The notes beneath the pieces are model-generated. The model saw nothing but the letters and a program-made list of their open reading frames with translations, was not told where the DNA came from and ran no database searches. 6,532 nt of DNA from positions 1-6,532 of the forward strand of contig DATCLN010000017.1 in the NCBI GenBank assembly GCA_036563895.1. The letters run 5' to 3'. Position numbers and translations under genes: made by a program. This DNA is from ZCTH02-B3 sp036563895 (GTDB taxonomy: Bacteria; Bacillota; Bacilli; Paenibacillales; Paenibacillaceae). Positions 1 to 5,810 of the stretch are shown here, piece after piece (the stretch's first letter is position 1; every line of letters starts with the position of its first letter).

Positions 1-223
1 GCGAATCGGCCAAGGTATGAGCGGGCTTACGGCCCCGATTCCCATGTGCGATCGCTTGTGCACCTCCGAGGCGATATTTGGCCTTAAGCCGATACGCTTG
101 CCGAATACTGATGCCAAGAATGGGCGCGACATCCTGTTCCGTGAGATGGCCATCGATCCATTTTTCAAGAACCATAGCGCGTTTCAGTTCGTTCTTTGTC
201 AAGGTGATCTGCTCCTTGCTCAT
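1..223 (-). CDS. IS transposase, N-terminal 74 residues (ISNCY-like helix-turn-helix), partial
   Basis: Reading leftward from ATG at 223-221, the frame stays open to the window edge and gives 74 residues starting MSKEQITLTKNELKRAMVLE. Residues about 27-50 (LTEQDVAPILGISIRQAYRL) form a helix-turn-helix, and residues 58-67 (IAHGNRGRKP) give the 'HGNRGRKP' linker. From memory, this layout, with a helix-turn-helix, an 'xGxxGxxHGNRGR' linker and then a DDE integrase core, is typical of ISNCY (ISDol1/IS1202-like) transposases and also resembles IS481/IS3-type first domains. The catalytic DDE part is outside the window, so activity cannot be judged. The ribosome binding site is weak (GAGAAAA), as is usual for transposases. 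The helix-turn-helix would bind the element's ends. The transposase points away from the broken gene to its right. Confidence 0.75.
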   Translation of the reverse strand, partial: MSKEQITLTKNELKRAMVLEKWIDGHLTEQDVAPILGISIRQAYRLKAKYRLGGAQAIAHGNRGRKPAHTLADS

Positions 224-270
224 ACTGACATTTTCTCGGATCAGTTACACCCTGACAATATCACAGAACA
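1..270 (-). mobile_element. Right end of an insertion sequence (ISNCY-type), cut by window edge
   Basis: This segment carries the 5' part of a transposase on the minus strand and its upstream sequence. Base composition supports foreign origin: 181-280 is roughly 43-45% G+C, while the genes to the right are clearly above 60%. The outer boundary is estimated at about 245-280, where the sequence switches to the reading frame of the carboxymuconolactone decarboxylase-like gene. The terminal inverted repeat cannot be identified because the other end of the element lies outside the window, and so no target-site duplication can be tested. Family assignment rests only on the transposase N-terminus. 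Confidence 0.6.
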
Positions 271-275
271 ACAAC

Positions 276-515
276 ACGTTGCGGCAACAATTGTTGCGCG
301 ACGGCGCGGTATCCCGTAAACTAAAAGAACTTACCCTGCTTGGCATCAATCTGGCGGAGCGCTATCCGCGGGGCGTGAAGCTTCACGCGGAAGGCGCGCG
401 CAAATGCGGAGCCAGCGACGAGCAGATCGCCGAAACGGCGCTGACGGCCCTTTTGACGGGCGGAATCCCGGCCTGGTTCGAAGTCGTGGACGTCCTGGAA
501 TCCGGCGGAAAGTAG
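276..515 (+). pseudogene. Carboxymuconolactone decarboxylase-like protein, 5' end lost at the IS junction
   Basis: The frame ending at TAG 513-515 reads LRQQLLRDGAVSRKLKEL at about residue 1-18 of the remnant, then RYPRGVKLHAEGARKCGAS and DEQIAETALTALLTGGIPAWF. This is the helical pattern of the carboxymuconolactone decarboxylase/AhpD-like domain ('H..GA...GA...EI.E.A......G'). Only about 80 residues remain, where small family members have about 100-120. The frame continues upstream into IS sequence with no family similarity, no ribosome binding site and no convincing start, so the native start was probably removed by the insertion. The CxxC redox pair of AhpD is absent: the segment before the conserved His is YPRGVKLH. 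A TTG at 291 or 294 could in principle restart translation, but no Shine-Dalgarno site precedes it. It lies 30 bases before the DUF3870 gene and was probably co-transcribed with it. Confidence 0.6.
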
Positions 516-545
516 CGGGATGCTTTCGGAAAGGAGGAGTCATCG

Positions 546-938
546 TTGCAAACGGTTCTGGTCACAGGTTATTCCAAGGCTCCGCAGGGCACCTCGATGC
601 ATGAAATGTACAAATACACCGGCATCGTGATGGAAATCCACAAAGAAACGGATGTCATCCTCGACGTGGAATTTACCTTCGTCACCGATCTGGCAAAGAA
701 CTATCTGAAGCGCCTCCTGATGGGCTACGACATGAAAAACGGCATCGAGCCCCTGATCGAACGGATCAAGGAGCATTATCTGGCGCCTTCGCAGCAATCG
801 GTCATCGTGGCTCTGAAAGTCGCCTACCAACGGTACCGGGACTCCAAAAGCAGCATGGACAAGGGCAAAAAAACGCAAGAAAACCAGCCCGCCGAGGCGC
901 ACGACCCGGAAAAAGCGCTCGCCGGGTCCGAAACCTGA
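546..938 (+). CDS. DUF3870 domain protein, function unknown
   Basis: A 130-residue protein starting at TTG (546-548), placed eight bases after a strong GGAGG at 533-537; no ATG in frame fits as well. Residues 2-15 (QTVLVTGYSKAPQG), the middle FTFVTDLAKNYLKRLLMGYD (43-62) and the end of the domain, PSQQSVIVALKVAYQRY (81-97), match my recollection of the DUF3870 family (small Bacillota/Clostridia proteins of about 100-110 residues). Its biochemical role is not known to me. No signal peptide or membrane segment is visible, so it is probably cytosolic. Residues 100-130 form a charged, low-complexity Lys/Glu/Gln tail beyond the domain that is probably disordered. It sits 30 bases after the truncated carboxymuconolactone decarboxylase-like gene, suggesting one operon, and ends at a terminator at 967-996. 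The promoter may have been lost or replaced by the IS. Confidence 0.8.
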   Translation: MQTVLVTGYSKAPQGTSMHEMYKYTGIVMEIHKETDVILDVEFTFVTDLAKNYLKRLLMGYDMKNGIEPLIERIKEHYLAPSQQSVIVALKVAYQRYRDSKSSMDKGKKTQENQPAEAHDPEKALAGSET

Positions 939-966
939 ACGCGCGTTTCCGCCCGTCGCCGACAGC

Positions 967-996
967 TGCCCGAAACATGCAGGGCATCTTTTTTTT
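967..996 (+). terminator. Rho-independent terminator after the DUF3870 gene
   Basis: TGCCC (967-971) pairs with GGGCA (982-986) around a 10-base loop, followed by TC and a run of eight T. It lies 28 bases after the DUF3870 stop and just before the stop of the convergent nuclease gene. The stem is short (5 bp) but GC-rich. In the opposite orientation there is no T-run, so it serves only the plus strand. Confidence 0.6.
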
Positions 997-1000
997 CTCC

Positions 1001-1741
1001 TCAGCGGGCAGCCCTGCGGAAACCCGCCGCCTGCGCTTCCTCTTCCGTGCAGAACCATCGTTCGGCGATGGTGATGTCGTAATATTGACCTCCGGGCAGG
1101 TGGTAAATTTTTTCCCCGCGGGAATTGATGTTTCCCTTGATCCGCGGGTTCGCGCAGGAAGCGGCCGGGGCTTCGCCTCCCGCGTTGCCCCACAGGCCGC
1201 GGCCGCTTTCCCTCGCCTGCCGCTCAAGCTCCAGAAACTTCTCCGCAAACAGCACGTCCGGCGGCACCGTCATGACGCTGGCGTAACCTTCCCGAAGCAG
1301 CGTTTCGTTGAACATGACCGGATCGCCGGCGATGAACACGTACCGGAGGAGTCTTCCGTACCGGTCGGTGTCGCTGACGTCCCGGAACTGGTACACGGTC
1401 CTGCCTTCCAGGCGGTCGCGGGTGAATGCCCGTGCCGCCTCGCCGAGCTCGCGCGCATCCCCTTGCAGCTCGGGGGTGTTCACGCCGATGAGCCGGACCC
1501 TTTGCCCGCCCGCCGTTTCGTATGTATCGCCGTCCACGACCCTGGCCACCGTTTCCTTTGTCCACCGTTTTCCCGCAAGCTGCGGATACTCCCTCACGAT
1601 GGAGTCGACAAAAACGTCCGAAGACGGTACGGGCGCGCATCCCGCGAAGGCCCAACCCGCCAGCGCCGTCAGCGCCAGAAACGCCGCAAGAAGCGCCCCG
1701 AACCGGCGGCCGGCGGTCCGATCCGCTGTCCGTTTCCCCAT
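1001..1741 (-). CDS. Staphylococcal-nuclease-like (thermonuclease) lipoprotein with extra C-terminal domain
   Basis: A 246-residue secreted nuclease homologue. Residues 11-35 form a signal sequence (GRRFGALLAAFLALTALAGW) ending in AFAGC; Cys35 is a plausible lipid-attachment site, although Phe at -3 is atypical for a lipobox. The SNase fold spans about 62-185. VVDGDT (68-73) supplies the two Asp of the calcium site, RLIGVNTPE (83-91) supplies the catalytic Arg83 and Glu91, and TDRYGRLLRY (125-134) supplies catalytic Arg130. These correspond to D19/D21, R35, E43 and R87 of staphylococcal nuclease; its D40 is Asn88 here. It probably cleaves DNA/RNA phosphodiester bonds outside the membrane. Residues 196-243 (from CANPRIKGNINSRGEKIYHL to the WFCTEEEAQAAG end) form a second small domain often joined to such nucleases. 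The ATG follows GGGGAG at 1754-1749 with seven bases between. Confidence 0.88.
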   Translation of the reverse strand: MGKRTADRTAGRRFGALLAAFLALTALAGWAFAGCAPVPSSDVFVDSIVREYPQLAGKRWTKETVARVVDGDTYETAGGQRVRLIGVNTPELQGDARELGEAARAFTRDRLEGRTVYQFRDVSDTDRYGRLLRYVFIAGDPVMFNETLLREGYASVMTVPPDVLFAEKFLELERQARESGRGLWGNAGGEAPAASCANPRIKGNINSRGEKIYHLPGGQYYDITIAERWFCTEEEAQAAGFRRAAR

Positions 1742-1804
1742 GATGCCTCTCCCCTCGCAATCCTCCGCTCATGGCACGCCGGCGGCGCAAGGCGCCGGCA
1801 AACC

Positions 1805-1840
1805 AAAAGTTCGCCTGCCCGGGCGGGAGGCGAACCTTTT
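1805..1840 (-). terminator. Terminator of the CBS-domain gene
   Basis: GTTCGCCT (1809-1816) and AGGCGAAC (1828-1835) form a perfect 8-bp stem with a GC-rich loop. On the minus strand it is followed by TTTT (1808-1805), then GG and more T. It lies 30 bases after the CBS gene stop. A-run and T-run flank both sides, so it could act in both directions, but no plus-strand gene enters it. It separates the CBS transcript from the nuclease gene downstream. Confidence 0.75.
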
Positions 1841-1869
1841 CCCGAAATTGCGGCGCGGTTCCAGTTTAT

Positions 1870-2310
1870 TCAGCGGGCGTAGAACGGTTCCCGGTGTTCG
1901 TGCTCGGAAATGCCTTCCAGGGCTTGTTCCGCCTCGTCCCCGGAACGTTCCCGCACCGCCAGATCGCCCAGCGATACGACACCGACCAGTTCTCCGTTTT
2001 CGACCACCGGCAGGCGGCGGATCTGGCTGGCCGCCATTTTCCGGGCGGCTTCCTCCACGGAAGCGGACGACTCGATCGTCACCGCCTTGTGGGTCATCAC
2101 GTTGCGCACCTCTTCGGATCCCGGGTGCTTCTCGGCGTAGCCCCTGACGACCAGGTCCCGGTCGGTCACGACCCCCAGGAGCCTCCGGCCGTCCACCACC
2201 GGCAGGAACCCGATGTCGTTGTCCCGCATCTTGACCGCGCACTCGAAAATGGGGTCGCCGGGCGAGACGGTCACGCAGTCGGTCGTCATGATGTCCGCGA
2301 CGGTTTTCAT
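1870..2310 (-). CDS. Two-CBS-domain protein
   Basis: A 146-residue stand-alone CBS pair (Bateman module). CBS1 is about residues 1-58, with VADIMTTDCVTVSPGDPI and then DIGFLPVVDGRRLLGVVTDR (32-51). CBS2 is about 70-125, with VRNVMTHKAVTIESSASVEE and IRRLPVVENGELVGVVSLGD (97-116). Each repeat has the typical 'LPVV..G.L.GVV...D' strand and helix, whose last Asp commonly contacts a nucleotide ribose. Such proteins bind adenine nucleotides or related ligands and act as sensors; no effector domain is attached, so the partner is unknown. The start is ATG 2310-2308, six bases after GGAGG at 2321-2317; an ATG two codons earlier abuts the GGAGG and is rejected. The gene lies 89 bases after the amidohydrolase stop, separated by an unusual inverted repeat that would occlude its start. 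The tail after 128 is acidic and His-rich. Confidence 0.9.
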   Translation of the reverse strand: MKTVADIMTTDCVTVSPGDPIFECAVKMRDNDIGFLPVVDGRRLLGVVTDRDLVVRGYAEKHPGSEEVRNVMTHKAVTIESSASVEEAARKMAASQIRRLPVVENGELVGVVSLGDLAVRERSGDEAEQALEGISEHEHREPFYAR

Positions 2311-2370
2311 GGGCATCCTCCTTTCTGACGGCGATACGTGTAGCATGGCCCGAAAGGAGGCGGCCCATGC
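2308..2370 (-). promoter_or_regulatory. Inverted repeat enclosing the CBS gene ribosome binding site, with a competing hairpin
   Basis: In the minus-strand RNA, CATGGGCCGCCTCCTTT (2369-2353) can pair with AAAGGAGGATGCCCATG (2324-2308) at 15 of 17 positions around a 28-base loop, burying the whole Shine-Dalgarno sequence and the start codon of the CBS gene. The same upstream arm can alternatively pair locally: GCATGG-CC (2343-2350 on the plus strand) with GG-CCCATGC (2362-2370), eight pairs with one bulge, which would leave the ribosome site free. The two forms share bases and exclude each other. The pairing is directly visible; any regulatory role is inference. It could simply block translation from read-through transcripts of the amidohydrolase gene. 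Confidence 0.5.
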
Positions 2371-2399
2371 GCGGAAAATGCGCGCTGCGAAGCCCGCCG

Positions 2400-3575
2400 T
2401 CAGTCCCCCGCTTCTTCCGCCGCGTCGTCCGCCACGGCGATGAGCAGCCGCGCCGCGGCAAACATCGCCTTTTCCTCGATGTCGAACAGGGGGTGGTGAT
2501 GCGGCGCCGACGAACCGTCCGGACGGCCGGCGCCGACGAAGAAATAGCAGCCCGGCCGCTCCCGCAGAAAGTAGGAGAAATCCTCCCCCGCCATGATCCG
2601 GTCGCACTCGGTCACCGTCCAGCCGCCCTTCAGCGTGGCGGCGACGCGGAAAAACCGCGCCGTCTCCTTCGGATCGTTGACGACGGGCGGATACCCTTCC
2701 ACGTAGCGGAATTCGTGCCGCACGCCGTGCAGGGCGCACACGTGGGCGGCCGTCTCTTCCAGACGGCGGCGGATGACGCCGCGCGCCTCCTCCGTAAAGG
2801 TGCGGACCGTTCCGCCGAGGCGGCAGCTTTCGGCAATGACGTTGTTGGCCGTTCCGGCGGCGAACCGCCCGACGGTCACCACCGCCGCATCCAGCGGATC
2901 CACGTTGCGGGATACGATGGTCTGGATCGCCGTCACCAGATGCGCTCCGGCCAGCAGGGCGTCGGAGGACAGATGGGGCATGCCCGCGTGCCCGCCGCGT
3001 CCGACGATTTCGATCTCGAATTCGTCCGGCGATGCCATGACCGGACCGGGACGCGTCGCCACGACGCCGTACGGAAACGGCGTCCAGAGGTGGCAGCCGA
3101 ACACGGCGGCCACGCCGTCCAGGGCGCCTTCCCGGATCATGGCGGCGGCCCCTCCGGGCAGCGTTTCTTCCGCCGGCTGGAACAGAAACACCCGCGTTCC
3201 TGCCGTCTCTTCCCGGCGCAGGCTGTAATAGCGGGCGACGGCCAAAAGCTGCGCCGTGTGACCGTCATGCCCGCAGGCGTGCATGACGCCCGGCGTCCGG
3301 GAGGCGTAATCGCACGTCTTCTGGTCCTGGATGGGCAGCGCGTCGATATCCGCCCTGAGCGCCACGGTTTTCCCCGGCCGGGCGCCCCGCAGCGTGCCGA
3401 TCACGCCGGTGCCTGCGACGCCGCGCCTGACCTCGATCCCCCAGGATTCCAGCATGCCGGCGATCCGTTCCGACGTCCGAACCTCCTGAAAAGACAGCTC
3501 CGGGTGGCGGTGGAAATGGCGGCGCCACTCCACCATGTCCGGTTCCAGCGCGCGAATCGTTTCCTCCGACAGCAC
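2400..3575 (-). CDS. M20D family metallo-amidohydrolase (N-acyl-amino-acid/hippurate-type hydrolase)
   Basis: A 391-residue protein, the usual length for M20D enzymes (HipO/AmaA/YxeP-like), which hydrolyse amide bonds of N-acyl amino acids or related small substrates in the cytosol. MVEWRRHFHRHPELSFQE (14-31) is the classic start of the family. RADIDALP (74-81) is followed by MHACGHDGHTAQLL (98-111), giving metal ligands Cys101 and His103; QPAEE (133-137) supplies the catalytic and ligand Glu pair; His162 lies in GCHLW; and HHHPLFD (359-365) supplies the last His. The dimerisation domain is about 184-300. All key residues are present. The GTG start at 3575-3573 has a purine-rich AAGGGGG about nine bases upstream. 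It lacks neighbours that would point to diaminopimelate synthesis (no dapD next to it), so the substrate is open. It is divergent from the YugN-ftsW unit. Confidence 0.92.
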   Translation of the reverse strand: MLSEETIRALEPDMVEWRRHFHRHPELSFQEVRTSERIAGMLESWGIEVRRGVAGTGVIGTLRGARPGKTVALRADIDALPIQDQKTCDYASRTPGVMHACGHDGHTAQLLAVARYYSLRREETAGTRVFLFQPAEETLPGGAAAMIREGALDGVAAVFGCHLWTPFPYGVVATRPGPVMASPDEFEIEIVGRGGHAGMPHLSSDALLAGAHLVTAIQTIVSRNVDPLDAAVVTVGRFAAGTANNVIAESCRLGGTVRTFTEEARGVIRRRLEETAAHVCALHGVRHEFRYVEGYPPVVNDPKETARFFRVAATLKGGWTVTECDRIMAGEDFSYFLRERPGCYFFVGAGRPDGSSAPHHHPLFDIEEKAMFAAARLLIAVADDAAEEAGD

Positions 3576-3599
3576 CTCGCCGAGCCCCCTTCCCTTCCC

Positions 3600-3636
3600 A
3601 TTTTATCATTGTAAAAAAACGTTCGCATTCCGGCCC
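3600..3636 (-). promoter_or_regulatory. Possible promoter region of the amidohydrolase gene
   Basis: An A+T-rich patch stands out in GC-rich surroundings. On the minus strand it reads seven T, then ACAATGATAAAAT. TACAAT (3613-3608) is a fair -10 element 30-odd bases before the GTG start, but no recognisable -35 lies 16-18 bases upstream (GGGCCG there). Weak call based on composition and one hexamer. Confidence 0.3.
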
Positions 3637-3657
3637 CATTTTGCCGCTCCGTGCGGC

Positions 3658-3686
3658 TTGCGCAACCTCTCCAAACCGTCTAATAT
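3658..3686 (+). promoter_or_regulatory. Sigma-A-like promoter of the yugN-like/ftsW unit
   Basis: TTGCGC (3658-3663), 17 bases, then TAATAT (3681-3686), preceded by CGTC. The predicted transcript start is about 3693, 50 bases before the YugN-like ATG. The -10 context CGTCTAATATG is identical over 11 bases to that of the ylaN promoter. A short GC hairpin (3643-3657) sits directly upstream of the -35. Confidence 0.5.
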
Positions 3687-3742
3687 GGGAAATGGACAAT
3701 TGCGCCGCAGATCATGCGTCCAATACGGGAGGAACCGAAACG

Positions 3743-4087
3743 ATGATTCTGGAAAACACCGGTCTGAACGGGCTGCGCAGCGATCTGGCCCATCTCGACG
3801 AATCCGCCGAGAAACTCGGCTTCGTGCGCTGGCAGTGGGAATACCGCCGGGCCACCTATGATTTGAAACTGCACGAGCCCAAAAGCGGTTCGGATTATTA
3901 CCTGCGCATCAACACCCGCGCGGTGGAAGGCAAACTGGAAAACCCCGACGCGATTCTGGAAATCGAGTCCGTCTACATCGGCCGGCATACGTTTCCCCAC
4001 GGACTGGACTACGAATCGCCGATTCCCGCTCCGATTCTGGAAGCCGCGGAACGCAGCGCCCGGCAACTGAAGGAGCTGCTCGCCTGA
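3743..4087 (+). CDS. YugN-like family protein, function unknown
   Basis: A 114-residue cytosolic protein without signal or membrane segments. It matches my memory of the Paenibacillus-type YugN-like family: ENTGLNGLRSDLAHLDESAE (4-23) at the start, GFVRWQWEYRRATYDLKL (26-43) in the middle, then YYLRINTRAVEGKLENP (52-68), and the conserved FPHGLDYESPIPAPIL (84-99) before a C-terminal helix. The biochemical role is unknown. The ATG follows GGGAGG at 3727-3732 with ten bases between. The stop at 4085-4087 is 19 bases before the ftsW ATG, with a ribosome site in the gap, so the two are almost certainly one transcript. That makes a role linked to envelope or division conceivable, but co-transcription is the only support. 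YugN family assignment is moderately sure; the reading frame is very sure. Confidence 0.85.
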   Translation: MILENTGLNGLRSDLAHLDESAEKLGFVRWQWEYRRATYDLKLHEPKSGSDYYLRINTRAVEGKLENPDAILEIESVYIGRHTFPHGLDYESPIPAPILEAAERSARQLKELLA

Positions 4088-4106
4088 GCATCCGGGAGGT
4101 GAGCGG

Positions 4107-5270
4107 ATGAACGCCCCCGCCACCGGACGGCGCGGGACGCCGGATTTTCTGCTTCTGATCCTGACCCTGATCCTCGTCGGCTTCGGCATCGTGATGGTGT
4201 TCAGCGCCAGTTCCAGCATGACCGCCGTCATGGAGCGGTTTGGCAACGATCCGCTGTATTTCACCAGGCGTCAGCTCATGTTCGCCGGCATCGGCACGGT
4301 GATGATGCTGATCCTGATGAACATCCGCTACGAGCGTTACAAAGTCTGGTTTGCGCCTTTCCTGCTGGTCACGCTGGTCCTGCTCGTGGGCGTGCTGTTC
4401 ACCGAAGAGATCAACGGGGCGCGCAGCTGGATCGTCGTCGGCCCGTTTTCCATCCAGCCGACAGAATTTGCGAAAATCGCCCTCATCCTTTATCTGGCCG
4501 CCATCATCTCCAGAAAGCAGGAAAAGTTCCGGGAGTTCAAGCGCGGGCTGCTGCCCGCCTTGCTCGTGTCCGGGCTTGTCGCCGGACTGATCCTGCTCCA
4601 GCCGGACCCGGGCTCGGCCGCGGTGCTGGTCGCCACCGTGGCCGTCATCCTGGCGGTGGGCGGCGCCAATCTCCTGCACGTGGCGCTGACGGGTCTGGCC
4701 CTCGCCGGCGCGGGCGGGCTGGCGCTCGGCGTGTACATGCTGCTCAACCCCGGCTTCGACGGCGGATTCCGCATGAGCCGGCTGATGGCGTTCCGCGACC
4801 CGTTCGCCGACGCCCAGGGGTACGGGTACCAGCTGCTCCGGTCGCTGGAAGCGTTCGGCCACGGCGGGCTGACGGGCACCGGCCTGGGCAACAGCGTGCA
4901 GAAGCTGTTTTACCTGCCCTACGCGTACAACGATTTCATCTACGCGGTGATCGCCGAGGAACTCGGGTTCATCGGCTCGTCGCTGTTCATCCTGTTTTAT
5001 CTGTTCTTTCTCTGGCGCATGCTGGTGGTGGCCCTGCGCTGCCCCGACTTGTTCGGCACCCTGGTCGGCGTCGGCATGGTTACCCTGGTGGCGGTACAGG
5101 CCCTCGTCAACATGGGCGGTGTCAGCGGCGCCATTCCCATCACCGGCGTCACGCTGCCGTTCGTCAGCTACGGCGGTTCGTCGCTGCTGTCGCTCATGAT
5201 GGGGATGGGCGTTCTGCTCAGCGTGTCCCGGGAATACAACCGGCTGCAGGGGCAAGGAAAATCCCCCTGA
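4107..5270 (+). CDS. ftsW: FtsW/SpoVE (SEDS) peptidoglycan glycosyltransferase
   Basis: A 387-residue polytopic membrane protein of the SEDS family, which polymerises lipid II into glycan strands with a partner class B penicillin-binding protein at the division septum. Visible landmarks are PDFLLLILTLILVGFGIVMV (12-31) as first membrane helix, NGARSWI with PFSIQPTEFAKI (103-124), QPDPGSA (165-171), GYQLLRSLEAFGHGGLTGTG (240-259), LPYAYNDFIYAVIAEELGFI (270-289) and TGVTLPFVSYGGSS (346-359) in the final part. Asp276 in NDFIY matches the essential Asp of RodA/FtsW. The residues before it are Tyr-Asn rather than the common His-Thr. The start ATG follows GGGAGG at 4094-4099 with seven bases between. 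FtsW and the sporulation paralogue SpoVE are hard to separate by sequence alone; no sporulation-sigma promoter is evident, which favours FtsW. It is shorter at the N-terminus than proteobacterial FtsW, as usual in Bacillota. Confidence 0.93.
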   Translation: MNAPATGRRGTPDFLLLILTLILVGFGIVMVFSASSSMTAVMERFGNDPLYFTRRQLMFAGIGTVMMLILMNIRYERYKVWFAPFLLVTLVLLVGVLFTEEINGARSWIVVGPFSIQPTEFAKIALILYLAAIISRKQEKFREFKRGLLPALLVSGLVAGLILLQPDPGSAAVLVATVAVILAVGGANLLHVALTGLALAGAGGLALGVYMLLNPGFDGGFRMSRLMAFRDPFADAQGYGYQLLRSLEAFGHGGLTGTGLGNSVQKLFYLPYAYNDFIYAVIAEELGFIGSSLFILFYLFFLWRMLVVALRCPDLFGTLVGVGMVTLVAVQALVNMGGVSGAIPITGVTLPFVSYGGSSLLSLMMGMGVLLSVSREYNRLQGQGKSP

Positions 5271-5288
5271 AGTCCAAGGCTTGAAAAA

Positions 5289-5335
5289 GCAAGGCGTTTC
5301 GCGCCGGCCCGTACCGGGCGGCGGAAACGCCTTTT
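5289..5335. terminator. Shared bidirectional terminator between ftsW and the Asp23 gene
   Basis: GGCGTTTC (5293-5300) pairs perfectly with GAAACGCC (5324-5331), and inside it GCCCG and CGGGC pair around TAC, making one long hairpin. TTTT follows on the plus strand (5332-5335). On the minus strand TTGCTTTTT follows the stem. It lies 22 bases after the ftsW stop and about 50 bases after the end of the convergent Asp23 gene, so it can serve both. Confidence 0.85.
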
Positions 5336-5383
5336 GCGCTTCTTCGCAGCCGTTTGCGCACTCTCCCGTCTCGCCGCGGCCGC

Positions 5384-5779
5384 CTACTTCACCCGCTGCG
5401 GCGGCGGTTCCTCCGGCTCCTCGTCCTTGAACGAGACGCCATCGACCTTTACGTTGACTTCCACGACACGAAGTCCCGTCATATTCTCCACCGCTTCGCG
5501 GACGTTCTGCTGCAGCCGGCGGCACACTTCCTGGATCGGCACGCCGTATTGCACGATGACGCGCAGATCGATGGCCGCCTCCAGCTGGCCCACTTCCACG
5601 GAGACGCCCTTCTGCGCGTTGCGCCCGCTCAGGCGCTTCGCCAGCCCTTCGGAAATCCCGCCGGACATGGCGGCGATTCCCGGCGTCTCCAGCGCGGCCA
5701 GCCCCGCGATGGTGGCGACCACGTCGTCGGAAATGCGGATTTGCCCCTGCCCTTCGTGCGTTTCCGGGTGATCCGTCAT
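5384..5779 (-). CDS. Asp23/Gls24 family envelope stress-response protein
   Basis: A 131-residue protein if started at ATG 5779-5777, where GAGGGAG lies eight bases upstream. An in-frame ATG at 5812 would lengthen it by 11 residues, but it has no ribosome site and overlaps the predicted -10 box, so it is rejected. The Asp23 domain covers about 11-118: GQIRISDDVVATIAGLAALE (12-31), GIAAMSGG (34-41), KGVSVEVG (57-64), DLRVIVQYGVPIQEV (71-85), NVREAVENMTGLRVVEVNV (92-110) and VDGVSF (112-117). It resembles YqhY/YloU-like members more than the true staphylococcal Asp23. Family members are cytosolic or membrane-tethered and linked to cell-envelope homeostasis or fatty-acid synthesis, with no known enzyme activity. 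No AmaP membrane partner, accBC or DAK-kinase gene is adjacent. The tail after 118 is acidic and proline-rich (EEPEEPPPQ). Confidence 0.9.
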   Translation of the reverse strand: MTDHPETHEGQGQIRISDDVVATIAGLAALETPGIAAMSGGISEGLAKRLSGRNAQKGVSVEVGQLEAAIDLRVIVQYGVPIQEVCRRLQQNVREAVENMTGLRVVEVNVKVDGVSFKDEEPEEPPPQRVK

Positions 5780-5810
5780 CGAATCCACTCCCTCGCCCAA
5801 GGCTTCTTTC

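Noticed and set aside
540..1193. Minus-strand frame of 217 codons opposite the DUF3870 gene
   Set aside because: Arg/Gly/His-rich shadow with no start signal; the plus-strand DUF3870 gene has family match and strong ribosome site.
1778..1799. GC hairpin (GCCGGCG/CGCCGGC) before the nuclease gene as a riboswitch or terminator
   Set aside because: Seven-pair stem with no T-run and no recognisable aptamer features; such repeats are common by chance at this G+C.
977..1882. Plus-strand frame of 301 codons opposite the nuclease
   Set aside because: It starts inside the DUF3870 terminator, lacks a ribosome site, and the minus-strand nuclease is unmistakable.
2367..3614. Long plus-strand frame (415 codons) opposite the amidohydrolase, with a perfect AAAGGAGG six bases before its ATG
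   Set aside because: Its ribosome site is the mirror arm of the inverted repeat before the CBS gene, and the protein is an Arg/Pro/His-rich shadow of a clearly conserved M20D enzyme with all catalytic residues. The antisense frame shows no domain.
3643..3657. GCCGC-TCCGT-GCGGC hairpin upstream of the yugN-like promoter as a terminator
   Set aside because: Short stem with no T-run on either strand and no gene ending into it; it lies between divergent genes.
3909..5525. Minus-strand frame of 538 codons opposite ftsW
   Set aside because: Low-complexity His/Gln/Arg/Glu translation typical of antisense to membrane-protein codons in GC-rich DNA; it crosses the shared terminator and part of the Asp23 gene.
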